The notes beneath the pieces are model-generated. The model was not told where the DNA came from. It made no database searches and saw only the letters and a list, made by a program, of their open reading frames with translations. Both the position numbers and the translations under genes were made by a program. 64,000 nt of DNA. It comes from Neospora caninum Liverpool. Lineage: Eukaryota > Apicomplexa > Conoidasida > Eucoccidiorida > Sarcocystidae. Location of the stretch: contig NC_018392.1 of NCBI RefSeq assembly GCF_000208865.1, forward strand, positions 2,438,793-2,502,792, written 5' to 3'. Position 1 is the stretch's first letter; every line of letters begins with the position of its first letter. Positions 1 to 10,293 of the stretch are shown piece after piece.

Positions 1-849
1 CCCTGGAAAGGTCCAGGCAATTGTGAGGAGAGCATCTGGAATCAAGAGGAACCCCAAGAGGGCCGGACGACAAAGAGAAAACCGCCCAGGCGGACAGGTT
101 GGATCAGTGCGCGTTTCTGGTTTCCTTGTTCGTTCCGCGTTTCGTCTTACCACTCCTGCAGCGCCACGATGTCAGCATTCAAGAGGCACAGTTCTTTTCC
201 CAGCAGAGCCTTGCGGTGATGCAGGTCGAGGTGATGCCCACTGCAGTAAGGATACATGGCCTGCACTGCATGCGGCGTGCGCGCATAGGCCCCGGCCAAA
301 ATGTTGAAGCTGCAAACGCGAAGACTGGAAGCTCTCGACGAAGAACGCGAAGAGGACAACGAGGAGGACTTGGAAGATGAAGGCGAAGAGGAGGGAGGGA
401 AGTCGGAAGGCGAGAAGGACTTGACGCGTTCGCAGTGCCAGGCGAGTGACGGGCACGGGAGCGCCGGCGGGAGGACGAGCGTTGCAGTAAAGCCGCTGTA
501 GAGAGGATGATAGGCTGCCCGAAGCAAGAAAAGGAAGAAACAGACGAAGCACAGCTGAAATAGACGGATCTCTACGTTCGTTCGAAGCAGAAATGATTTA
601 CGTTTTTGCGCAGAGGGGGATGCCGCTGACTGGAAAAAAGCACGGAGGTTGTTTCTTGATTCAGAGCCAGAGCTTGGTGAACACGGGTACTTGCAATTCG
701 GGTAGGAGATTCTCGCACGGCTGTACAGCTCAACCGGCGAGACGATGCGATGCATTCACAGGTGTTGAAGAAGGTCCGAGTACATAAATATATTATTCTA
801 CTTCTGAATACGTGCATGTAACATCTACCAATGGAAACATTCACATGAA

Positions 850-883
<34 letters not shown>

Positions 884-3800
884 TTTCTATCTGATGTCTA
901 TAGGAGACTGTGGGGGTACCGAATAAGGAGATTCGTGAAAGGGTCACCCGAGCAGGCGGGGCGCGCTTGGTGCAGAAGGTGGAAAAACTTGCACAGACGG
1001 GGTCGGCGGTTTACAGCAAAACGTCACCAAATGGATTCGCTTCGCCGATAGGTGATTATGTGTCTTCTCTTTCTTGCTGCGTCCGCTGGGTGCGTTGCCG
1101 TGCCTCTCTTTGGCCGCCTTCGCTTCTTTCGGGTCGGCCCCCTCCTCACCTTTGAGAGCGATAGATCTGCCTTCGTCAGCCGGCTTGGGTGTGTAGTGCT
1201 GACACACACACACACACACACACACACACCACTCAGGCCGAAAAGGACAATGGAGAAGGACAGGTAAGAAGAGAGAAAACGAAACGAGAAGACCGAACAA
1301 GAGAAGAAACAAGAGAGCGACAAAGAGAAACAGGAGAGATGAAGGGTCAGAGACAGGCAGCACAGAAACGGACAGCCGCACTCCAGCGCGAAAAAGAAAG
1401 ATCAGGGGAGAGAGGGGGGAAAACGCATGTAGGAGCACATGTCGCAGGAGGGCAATCTGTGCGAGGCGAAGAAGTGAAAAAGGGACAGAGTGGACGGCCG
1501 GAGCAGCGTCGTCTCGAAAGCGAAGCACGATGGGGCGAAGCAAACTTGATTCCCAAATGTTAGGACAAACGAAAACGCTTTTCGACGGTGCTAGCCAGGG
1601 TCGGCACAAGGACAGCTCAAGAGAACGCATTCAACCAGACCAGGTGACACATCCCTGAATCGCACCAAACGTACATCTCTACTACATATGTATAGGAAAA
1701 CAACGTTCAAATTCATATAAACGAATATATATATATATATATATATCTGCATTGCAAATCCATGCAGAGACTCGGTGATGTCTGTGGTGATTTTTTGCGA
1801 GTATGTGTACACCGTTCCAATATGCCTTTTGACAATGCATGTGCTTATACGTTGGTGAAATGTCTGTGTGTTGTGCGTTGACTGCATGCATCTACAGACA
1901 GGTGCGCGTCAATGTGCAGACTAGTCGAACTCTCTTTTCAATCGGAGCCTTCTCCTCTCACCGGTCCTCGGTGAATCACAGGTCCGTTCGGGCCGCTGTC
2001 GTCGTAGCGCCTGAACGACGAGGACGCGAACGAAGGCGAAATAAAAAAGAAAGTGAAGAAAACCGGGAGAAGAAGGGAGCAAAGGAATAAGAAGGCCGAT
2101 CGGGGACCACAGGGCGCGAGGCACGCAAAGGTGGAAACGCGACACGAGAGAGACGACGCAAAGCCGTGTAGGAGGAGGCAGCGAGCCGATGCAACGCACG
2201 CGTTTGAAAACGCTCAAGTGAAGAACCCCGCGAAACATCGCGGAACTGAGAAACGGCAACGAAAGCCGCCTGGCACAAACGGGAGGCGGAGAAAGCCGTT
2301 GGACGGCACAGATAACGCCGGAGAAAAGGGAGGCACAAAAAAAGAGAAGAGAAGGCAGAACCTGTGGAAGAAAAGAAGCGAAAGAAGACAGAAAAAGAGA
2401 TACGCCGTTTGCAGAGCGCAACCAGAAGCGAATTCGCAGGTATCCACACGCCTGAAAAGAGATGCGGACGCCTGTCCCTTCGCCCACCGCGCGAACGCAA
2501 AAGGATCTGGACCGTGCTCGAACTCACCACTCAACCACAAACTCGTCTTCGTTCGCATGCTCCGTGGCCACGCACGCGAGAACCGGACACCTAAAGAAAC
2601 AAGCAGATTCGACCGAACTATCAAGAGAGTGGCGCAGAACGGCGGAAGCCACCTACATAGGAGAGCGGTGGGCTTTTGACTCGCCAGAGAAAGAAAGCGA
2701 AAAGCGCCGAAACAACGTGAGCTTGATTTCGAGACGACGCGTGGGAATTCGGGTCCGCCACTTTGTTTCGGTGCGTTTGCGGAACCCTCTCAGTCCACAT
2801 CTGGGGTCGAGACCTCGGGGCTGTCGATTCGTGATGTGGCCCTTTGCCGGGATTCCCGTACGAATCTAAGTCTGGAAACCGTCCGTAATCGGATGCTTGT
2901 CTTCCCAAGCGTGTGTCGCCGGGTTGCTGGCAGCATGCTCAGAGTTACGAGAACGGCTTCAGACACGAACGCGCTTTCTTGCTGCTTGTGCTCCACACCA
3001 TTTACCCGGTATAGACAGCTTGTGGGACGTAGATACACCGTGCGACGGGCGGATTCCAGACGACCTCGAGGACGTGTTCGGTCTCTGCGTTGTCTTCAAC
3101 GGAAGAGTTGCTCCTTGCTGGGTCTTCTGCGTCTCCAGGCGGCGCGTTGTCGCCGTCCTTCTCGATCGGGTGCGAAGCCGCGAACGGCGAGCCGGACGAA
3201 AAGCACACGAACGCTGCTCTCTGGACGGCCACGCCGCACGCTTCATCGCCTGGAGCCACAGTCCCGTCTTTCCTGAGACGATGGTTGCACACCAGACGTC
3301 GCGAAGGGAGAGAAAAAGGCAAACGCGAGGCAGATGAGGCACGCATTCTTCCCGCATGCGCCTCTGCGAAATCCACAACAGTACGCTTCAACCTAGCAGA
3401 GCTGCTGAGTCCTACGTACAGCCGGAGAAGGCTCGTGAGAAGCGTGCACCAGGGTGGGTTTGTGAAGAGGCAACCGTGTTCTCACCTCTTCCGTTTCGGC
3501 TCGACAGGGAAGAACCGCGCTGGCCGCCAACTGCCCGTGACAGACGTAACGAATAGACTCTCTCCCTTTTCCCTCCCAGCACACCTTTGCTTCCGAAAAC
3601 AAACCCTCACGGTGGTCCCCCGGGGACGACATCTGTCTGGTCAGAAAGGCATTCGCCGGGTTTGCCTTCGTCTGTTAAACTGTTCCGAGCAAATACGCAT
3701 TTTTGCCTGCCTTCCCGGGAGGGTAGCACAAGGGTTGCTGTCTCCCGTGTCCCTTCGTTCTTCTCTTGCGAAAGAAAATGTCGCTCTCTCTTTCCCGTTC

Positions 3801-4751
3801 TCCTTTTTCAAGGCCTGAGCGGCTGTCCGCGCCTGTCTTACCTGCGAAGGTAGACATGCTGTAAATCCTCGATCGGCGTGTCCTTCTTTTCTTCAGTGTG
3901 CCCAGGGTCAGGTGTTGCTTGCGCTCCAGGCGATGACGCCTCGGCCTTCTTCCGCTGTTTCCTCGCTGCTTTTCCCTTCCGCCCTTCCTCGGCTCCTCGC
4001 TTTTGCGTCACCTTTTTGCACGACAGTCTCAGGCGTTGAAGAAGGCGGTCGAGAGGCTCTGCAGAGGAAAAAGCCGCAAAAAGAACCACGCGCACAGGAT
4101 GGGTTTTCTCTTTGAAGCGCATCTGCATTCAGAGAGGACAAAACCAAAGAGAGAACGAGAGAACAGAACCGTGCGAGACGAGGGGAGACGTGCAGAAGAA
4201 GAAAGACTGGAAGGGAAAGGCAGAACCCGAACGTGGGCAGAAAGAACTCGAGCGTCGGTTTGAAGCCGGAAGAAAATGCGACGCGAAAGACTCCCTCGGA
4301 CCCCCGAGCGGATCGGGAGCGCGGGAAGAGGCAGCAGGAAGGGGGGACGAAGGACAGAGGAGGTTTTGGCGAAAGGGAGGGACACTTGGAAGCGCATGCC
4401 GAAGTGATCAGTCGAGCAACATACCTCACGAAGAGTAGAAACGCCAGCGGTGACAAAAACACAGAGACAGAGAGACGACGGAAGCGACGAGACGAGAAAA
4501 CACGAGGGGGAAAAGGTAGGGAGAACCAAAGAGGAAGGCTGATCGGGACTAAGGAAAAAAGCAAAGTACAAAGAATTCGAGGTCGGTTGCCAGGAAGACG
4601 AAGCACTCGGGCGGGAGACAGTGGAAACCGGACCTTCTTCCGAACGCTCAAGATTGAGGCGTTGGCCGTGCCAGAAAAACGTAAGCAGCAGCTTGCCGCC
4701 AGGTGCACGCGTCACGAGAATCTCTCCAATTTTCGCTCGGCGGCTCTCCAT
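1..4751 (-). CDS. PDE12-like 2',5'-phosphodiesterase / CCR4-family deadenylase, 3' end off the left edge
   Basis: Endonuclease/exonuclease/phosphatase (EEP) family nuclease. Supported exons on the minus strand, 5' to 3': about 4751-4634 (start at ATG 4751 is tentative; MESRRAKIGEIL, then GGKLLLTF); 4058-3842 (EPLDRLLQRL and a lysine-rich stretch); about 3404-3006 (ends EVVWNPPV...IYVPQ); 1198-1150 (HYTPKPADEGRSIALK); 514-151 (LRVCSFNILAGAYAR, then LLNADIVALQE). Splice phases agree for 4634/4058, 3842/3404 and 1150/514. These blocks match human PDE12 in order: KLSLSF, SEPLGRVLSRI, ERNPPAF, YTPSNADIGLRLKL, IRTVSYNILA, YNADVICLQE. One block between 3006 and 1198 was not found. The rest of the catalytic domain lies beyond position 1. 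Human PDE12 trims poly(A) in mitochondria and degrades 2-5A; a mitochondrial site here is inference. A serine/proline-rich open frame continues upstream of 4751 and may be partly coding. Confidence 0.75.
852..881. repeat. (TA)15 microsatellite
   Basis: Thirty bases of uninterrupted TA in an intron of the PDE12-like gene. Likely polymorphic between strains. Confidence 0.95.
1202..1229. repeat. (AC)14 microsatellite abutting a splice acceptor
   Basis: On the minus strand this is (GT)14 followed at once by the CAG acceptor of the 1198-1150 exon of the PDE12-like gene. It sits where the polypyrimidine tract should be. Confidence 0.95.
1725..1746. repeat. (AT)11 microsatellite
   Basis: Twenty-two bases of AT in the intron between the 3404-3006 and 1198-1150 exons of the PDE12-like gene. 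Confidence 0.93.
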
Positions 4752-7700
4752 TTCGGCGACGCGGTTTGTGCACGGGGACGAAAGCGAGGCTGCAGGCTTG
4801 ATCGATATACCCTCAGCAAAGCGAGACTCCGCAGACGAAGAAGCAGAAGAAGAGGAGGAAGGAGAGAGAGAAGAAGAGGAAAGAGAAGGAGAGGAAAGAG
4901 AAGGAGAGGGAGAATGCGAAAGAGGAGAGACGGAGAGAGACAAAGCTGGAACGAGAGAGAGAAACGATTCACAACAACGGGGGACTGCTTGACGCCCCCC
5001 CGCTAGTAAGATGAAACATGGAGGAGACGGCGCAACAATTCCTTGACGACGAGAACAGCATGAGGAAGGCCAAGAAGGCGGAGAAAACTTTGATGGCGAA
5101 AAAGCCAAGGAGATAGAAGGCGGAAAGCGTGCAGCAGCGGCAGGGTACGAGAACGAGACAGCAGAAGGGGAGGAAGAGGACAAGAAGAACGTGGGTAGCA
5201 GAAAAGGACGAGAGGACGGCGACGCACACCCGAGAGGCAAAGAGAGACAGAGGCGCCTGAGAGGGATGAGACTTGTGGAAGGAGACGCTGCAATCGAACG
5301 GAACGCAAGAGACGGAATCGTTGGCGGCAGGGAGGGAGGCGTTGGAAGACAAGATACCGACCTCAGGACCGCCTTGCTCTCGGCAAAAGTAGAGAAGCCT
5401 CGACAGACCTGCTGCACGACAGACGCGCAAAGAGACGACGAGAGAGAAGGAAGAGGTAAAGAATGAAAAGGAGAGCAAGCAGGGAGAAGCGAAAGTGAGG
5501 TGCCGAGTACAGGGGCTTGAAGGGAGTATAGAAGAACTCCGGAGAAGAAAGGCGGGAAGAATAAAGGCGATACCATTGGACAGGGAGGAACAAACTGTTT
5601 GCACTGGTGGAGCGCTTAACGGAGTCACGCATAGGCGAAGAGAGGAATGGAAAGAAAGTAGTGGAGAGAGGAAAGAGAAAGACGAGCAACGACCGGTGTA
5701 GAGAACACGGAAGTGAGAGTAGAAACAGACCAGGGACGAGACAAACGAAAAGGAAGAAGACGGGAGAGAACGGAGGAAACAGAAGAGAAGAAACACAAAG
5801 TGACAAAAGGTATGGGGAAGAAGGGACGAGACTTTCCGAGCACGTCGAGTCGAAGTAATGCTAGAGGACCGACAGTCAAAATCCAGCCTCGGAAGGTTCC
5901 GGCGCCGTGTGTGTCTCACGCTAGGAGACACACAGGAAAGCAAGAAGGGGAAAGACTGGAAACAAGAACGAATTGAGACGAAGGAGAAAAGCGAGAAACA
6001 TGTGCGGGAAAAGTTCTCGAGGAGACACAATAGAAGCAATTTCCCGACTGCTTCGACTGCTTTTGGGCTCTGCATGCGGCGGCAACTTTTTCGACTGCAT
6101 GCAGCCGACAGCTCCGGAATAAGAACGAATCTTGGTCCATTTCCTTCTTCTTGTGCTTTGTTTTGTTTTCTGCTTGAGTTTCAAAGCATCTTTAAGGGCT
6201 GAATTCACGGGTTTGCCGGACGTCGAGCAACACTAGCCGCAGTGGAGTATCCCGGTGGCTGAGCGATTGTATCGGTGCTTGAGTTCTTTGCTGGCCGACC
6301 ACGAATTGTGCGACAGTCCATAGGAGGGGGATCTTGCGCAGTGGAGCAACCTCGTCGCTGACACATCACACACGTAGCTTGTGGAAAACGAAGAAGAGCG
6401 ATTGAGCACAACAGCCGTAGCTAAGATTCCAACCACGGCGGAAAGGGGCAACACAGTGACGCAAGAGAAGAGAGAGAAGCCTGATCGAGCACAGCACCTG
6501 GGCGTGTTCGCCTGGTGCTATGAATCACTCTTAGGCACATGCGCTCTAGCCGCCTCTTGCATGTTCATGCGCCGTAGAAGGTTCGTGTGTACGTACACTC
6601 TGCGAGGTGTCTTGGACAGCAGAGGGTGATGTTTGGATTTTGTACCCGCCGGGATCTCGAGTTCCGCCGCTTCAGCCTCGACCCGTGGATGAGACGTGGG
6701 ACGAAAAACAGTTTTCGCGTACTCACCATGCCGCAGCTGCAGTGTTCCGGTTCGACAAGAGATTGACTTGAGTTCGATATTATAGCTACAACCAGCCCTC
6801 AGGTGGAATGCTGTGTTGTGATGCTGGGGGATGGTGAGCTAGAAAAACGGAAAAATCTGTAGAGATTCCTTGCACAGGTTGCGGACTAGCCGAAGGGGAC
6901 AACACAGACCCGCTAGGCGTATCTCGCCGGTAGTTCGACAGCAATTCAGGAAGAACTGTTTCAGCCTCCATTTTTAGCACTTGACGGTGCGACCGACACA
7001 CAGCTAAAACGGAGAAACAGATGGCGTTGCTTCGAAATGACGCGCAGCTATTCACTTTACGAGAGCGACTACACGAATCTCATCCTAACTGGCGTACATA
7101 TATTCGAGTGCAGGTGGAAACAAATGAAATCTGCATGCGTCCTTGAAAGAGAGCGTCTGAGTTCCCGGTGTGAATTACAGGCATAGCGTGCAGGGTTGCC
7201 GCCACTGGCACAGATTTTCCGCAGGGACCGAGGAGCGAGTCCCGAGTGTTGCTACCGGATGTGCACACGCTCAGCTCGCAATAGGCGTACATTCGTGTGT
7301 GGAAGGCGGGGGAAACTCACCGGTTTTCGTGACTCCGCCACAACTCTCACCGCGACTTCAACCACCAACACACGGCCTGACATGTTCTGATGCGGGCTTC
7401 CGGAAAGTGTGTCGACGCCTGGTGTAAAGCCTAGGAACGCGGGGAGCGCTCTAGTGGTAGTACTCGTCGAGTTGCTGATCTTCGGGAACGGAGATGGAGG
7501 GTGGAACCTTTTCTCCTGTCTAGTCTGCAGAGAGTGACCGTTCAAAATGCGCTTTGCGCAGAAACCACGTGAGGCCTCGGTGAGAGCGACACATCGTCTG
7601 CCGAGTCGAGGACAGTGATAGACACCCACTGGGGCAAGGGAGTGGCATTCGAAAGCCGGAACAGTCCCGGTCAAGTTATAAGGTATGAGACGCCCGTGCG

Positions 7701-8739
7701 AGTGGTGACCCGGTGTTGCGTTTCATCCGGGCACACGGACAGTGCCGCACTTTGGATATCTTGGTTTATCCGCACACACCGCTGTCTAGTTCCTGACCAA
7801 GGGAGCAAGGATAAGGCAACTAACAAGGCCGTCGCGGGAAGCGCAGTCGCTTTTCACCAGGTCCTCTGCACTCTCTCTGTGTCGCCTTTCCTCACTACTC
7901 GGTCTCACTGCGACTCCGGGATTCTCGTCTCACAATCTGTACCGTCGTTAGAACGCAGTCAATCTTGTTTCCTCAAGACACCCACAACACAAATGTGCCC
8001 TCACGCGCGCGCTCTTGTCTGCGAATGAAGACTCCTCCCCCCTTCAAACCGGAACGAAGTAGGGAGGGCGACTCCCGCTGTGTGGCCCCAAGGAGAGCCG
8101 TCGCACTTTGCTACCCGCAGAGAGGCATGCACGAAGCCACACGAAAGAAAAAAAAGACGTACATAAAAAACCGGAAGGCGCCAAAGACACAAATCATGCG
8201 GCGGTGGCTGTCGGCCGTTCAAAAGAAAAAAGAATCATACGAGACGCTTCTTCGGAGACGAAGACGACCAAAGTATGCGACCGGGAAAATGACACGAATC
8301 GTGAGGCCCAAGGTGGTAATCATCTACCGAGAAAAAGCAGGATGAACTTCGCAGAAATGCACACTGAAACGCATTTTTTTCTTGCCAGCTGTCTCCAGGT
8401 GTATTCCTTTCTCATGTTCTGTCCCTTCCAAATTCGCTGCCTTCTCCAGCGCCGGCTCCAGTGCTCTGGACGTGGAGGTCTGCCGGCCGGGACAAAGAGA
8501 TTTCTGGACCGCCTGTAATTCACACACCCAAATCTGGCTCTCACCGTCGCTCTCCGTTTTCGTTCCCCCCAAGAAGTCGTGTTCTCTCGCTGTTAACACG
8601 AGCGATTTATTCGGATCCTCCCCTTTTCTCTGTCCTGCTCCTTCTCCATTTTCTCGTCTTTCCGACGTTTCCTCGCCGCTATTTGTGCTTTTTCCCTGCG
8701 CTTCCCCTATTTTTTCATTCGGTCTGTACAAAACTGTCT
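4752..8739. other. Unresolved 5' part of the PDE12-like gene and intergenic DNA
   Basis: From 4845 to 4914 the plus strand is pure purine, which on the minus strand reads as serine/leucine-rich sequence. A minus-strand block near 5410-5360 (VCRGFSTFAESKAVLR) could be an upstream exon of the PDE12-like gene, and a minus ATG at 6208 (MNSALKDALKLKQKTKQS) could be its first exon. Neither has a match I recognise. From about 6210 to 8739 I see no supported gene. The stretch separates the 3' end of the GNAT gene at 8740 from the upstream limit of the PDE12-like gene. Confidence 0.4.
4845..4914. repeat. 70-bp homopurine tract
   Basis: Uninterrupted A/G on the plus strand (GAA, GAG and GGA mixtures). 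On the minus strand it is a pyrimidine run upstream of the MESRR segment of the PDE12-like gene. It may act as an intron tract or encode serine/leucine low complexity. Confidence 0.9.
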
Positions 8740-10293
8740 CTAGAACTCGAGACGCAGGACAGAGGTGTCCACGGCCTTGAACCCGAGTTTGTTCTCATAG
8801 ATGTGTCGAGCCTCAAGTTTTTCGACTGTCAAGTCTAGACGGCCACACAAGTCCCTCTCTCGGACTTCTTGAACGACTGCTTCGCACATTTTTGTCGCCA
8901 AACCTCGGCCTCGGAACCGCTCGCTGACGACGACGCGTTCTAGACGACCGTCTGGTTTCCGGCCCAAGTGCGGCTGTAGAAGGACTTCGCAGTAGCCGAG
9001 AAGATCTCCTTCTCTCTCCCGCTCGTCTCCTCCTTCGCTCTCCGCGTTTTTCACGCTGAAACAGCACCAGGCATAGAAAACGGGAAGACTAAGAATCGAA
9101 GCAACCTGTGCATCTGACAGGGTGGTTGGGCACCGCGAGACGGACGGAAGCAGCACACGCACCGCAGGGTAGTCGGACAGTTCCATCCGACGCAAAATCA
9201 CCTGTTCTCCAGTCTTGCACGTGAGGATCTTTACAAAATCACGTGGCACAGAAGAAAAGTATGGACAAGGAGAGACAGCGTCATCTGCTCCGGCCATCAT
9301 TTCACACATTTTCTCGCGGTAAGACGAAGCTGCCTTTCTCACGGGGTCACCGCTTCTCTCCTCGTCTTTTGGCGTTCTCTCTCTGTGTCTCGCTGTCCCT
9401 AAACGTTCTTCCCTTCCTCTTTCGCCGCCACGCATCATCGCACCTTTCTGGGCCTGGCTTTTCTTGCTCGCGCAGCAAGAGCCGCCAGTTACTGCGCCGC
9501 TCTTCGCGCAGCACGCGCAGTCGCATCCGCATGCACCCGTCTTGTCTCTCGAGACTCGACAGCACTGGCATTCGCACGGGCATGTCTTTGTGCAGCATTT
9601 GCAGCATTGACATTCCGTCTTTTTGCAGCAAGCACAAGAACAGCCACATCGGCCCTGATCTCCGTCGGAGCAGCAGGAGCATTTCTTCTTGTCTTTGCAG
9701 CAGGCGCACGAACACGTGCACGGCGCACAGCACGCACACGGGCAAGCGCATGCGCCCTTGCTTGCTGAGCAGCACATACACTTTTTGCATCCCTTGTCTC
9801 CGGTCTTCGTTTGTCCTTCACCTGTGCGGCAACATCGGCCAGTGGGCGATCTTTCCTTGCAGCAGGTGCAAGTGCATGCGCAGGAGCTGTCGGAACAGCA
9901 CACACACTTGCATTTTCCGCTACTTTTCTGCTCCGCTCCCCCTGCCTCGCCGGACGTGATCGTCACATCCGACGAGACCTTTTCGGGTTCTGAGGAACTT
10001 GGCGCAAACATTGTGCGGCACTCGGTTTCCGTCGATGTCACGGTCTTCCCGTCGTCGCCCTCGATGACCACTCTCTCCTGCGTCACCTTCGTCACTGGTT
10101 CCTCGGACGAAGCCAAAAGTGTGTGTTCGACGATGCGGGTAAAGCTCGCCCTGTCGCTTCCTGGTTGACTGCACTTGCTACTTGTTTGACAGCACCTGCA
10201 CGAACAATCGCATTTCTTGTCCAACGCGCAGCATGCGCCAGTGCGACGGTCCGGTTGCTTGCAGCACGTGCAATTGCACACACACGTTGACAT
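8740..10293 (-). CDS. Cysteine-rich (metallothionein-like) domain fused to GNAT acetyltransferase
   Basis: Intron-less gene of 517 residues. ATG 10293 (MSTCVCNCTCCKQ) was chosen because the cysteine domain starts there; the open frame continues 38 codons further up but that part is not cysteine-rich. Residues 4 to about 280 hold more than 60 cysteines, including about eight copies of CxCxCxCC (CVCNCTCC, CDCSCRCC, CACTCTCC, CACPCACC, CTCSCACC, CGCSCACC, CPCECQCC, CGCDCACC). A cysteine-free acidic and threonine-rich segment separates the first two copies from the rest. A basic linker follows. The last 170 residues are a GNAT domain: RLERVVVSERFRGRGLATKM carries the acetyl-CoA loop RxxGxGLA, and YENKLGFKAV is the usual end of the fold. 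The end resembles the glucosamine-6-phosphate acetyltransferase branch, but the substrate is unknown. Metal binding by the cysteine domain is inferred from composition. Confidence 0.87.
   Translation of the reverse strand: MSTCVCNCTCCKQPDRRTGACCALDKKCDCSCRCCQTSSKCSQPGSDRASFTRIVEHTLLASSEEPVTKVTQERVVIEGDDGKTVTSTETECRTMFAPSSSEPEKVSSDVTITSGEAGGAEQKSSGKCKCVCCSDSSCACTCTCCKERSPTGRCCRTGEGQTKTGDKGCKKCMCCSASKGACACPCACCAPCTCSCACCKDKKKCSCCSDGDQGRCGCSCACCKKTECQCCKCCTKTCPCECQCCRVSRDKTGACGCDCACCAKSGAVTGGSCCASKKSQAQKGAMMRGGERGREERLGTARHRERTPKDEERSGDPVRKAASSYREKMCEMMAGADDAVSPCPYFSSVPRDFVKILTCKTGEQVILRRMELSDYPAVRVLLPSVSRCPTTLSDAQVASILSLPVFYAWCCFSVKNAESEGGDEREREGDLLGYCEVLLQPHLGRKPDGRLERVVVSERFRGRGLATKMCEAVVQEVRERDLCGRLDLTVEKLEARHIYENKLGFKAVDTSVLRLEF

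Noticed and set aside
4427..4460. GVSTLRE segment as an extra PDE12-like exon with a GTATGT donor
   Set aside because: No AG acceptor exists near its start, and direct joining of 4634 to 4058 gives ERSEEEPLDRLL, which aligns with human PDE12 without it.
4029..5576. Long minus-strand open frame of 515 codons
   Set aside because: Most of it is Ser/Pro/Leu-rich translation of polypyrimidine intron sequence. Only the MESRRAKIG...LERSEE part matches a protein family and is kept as an exon.
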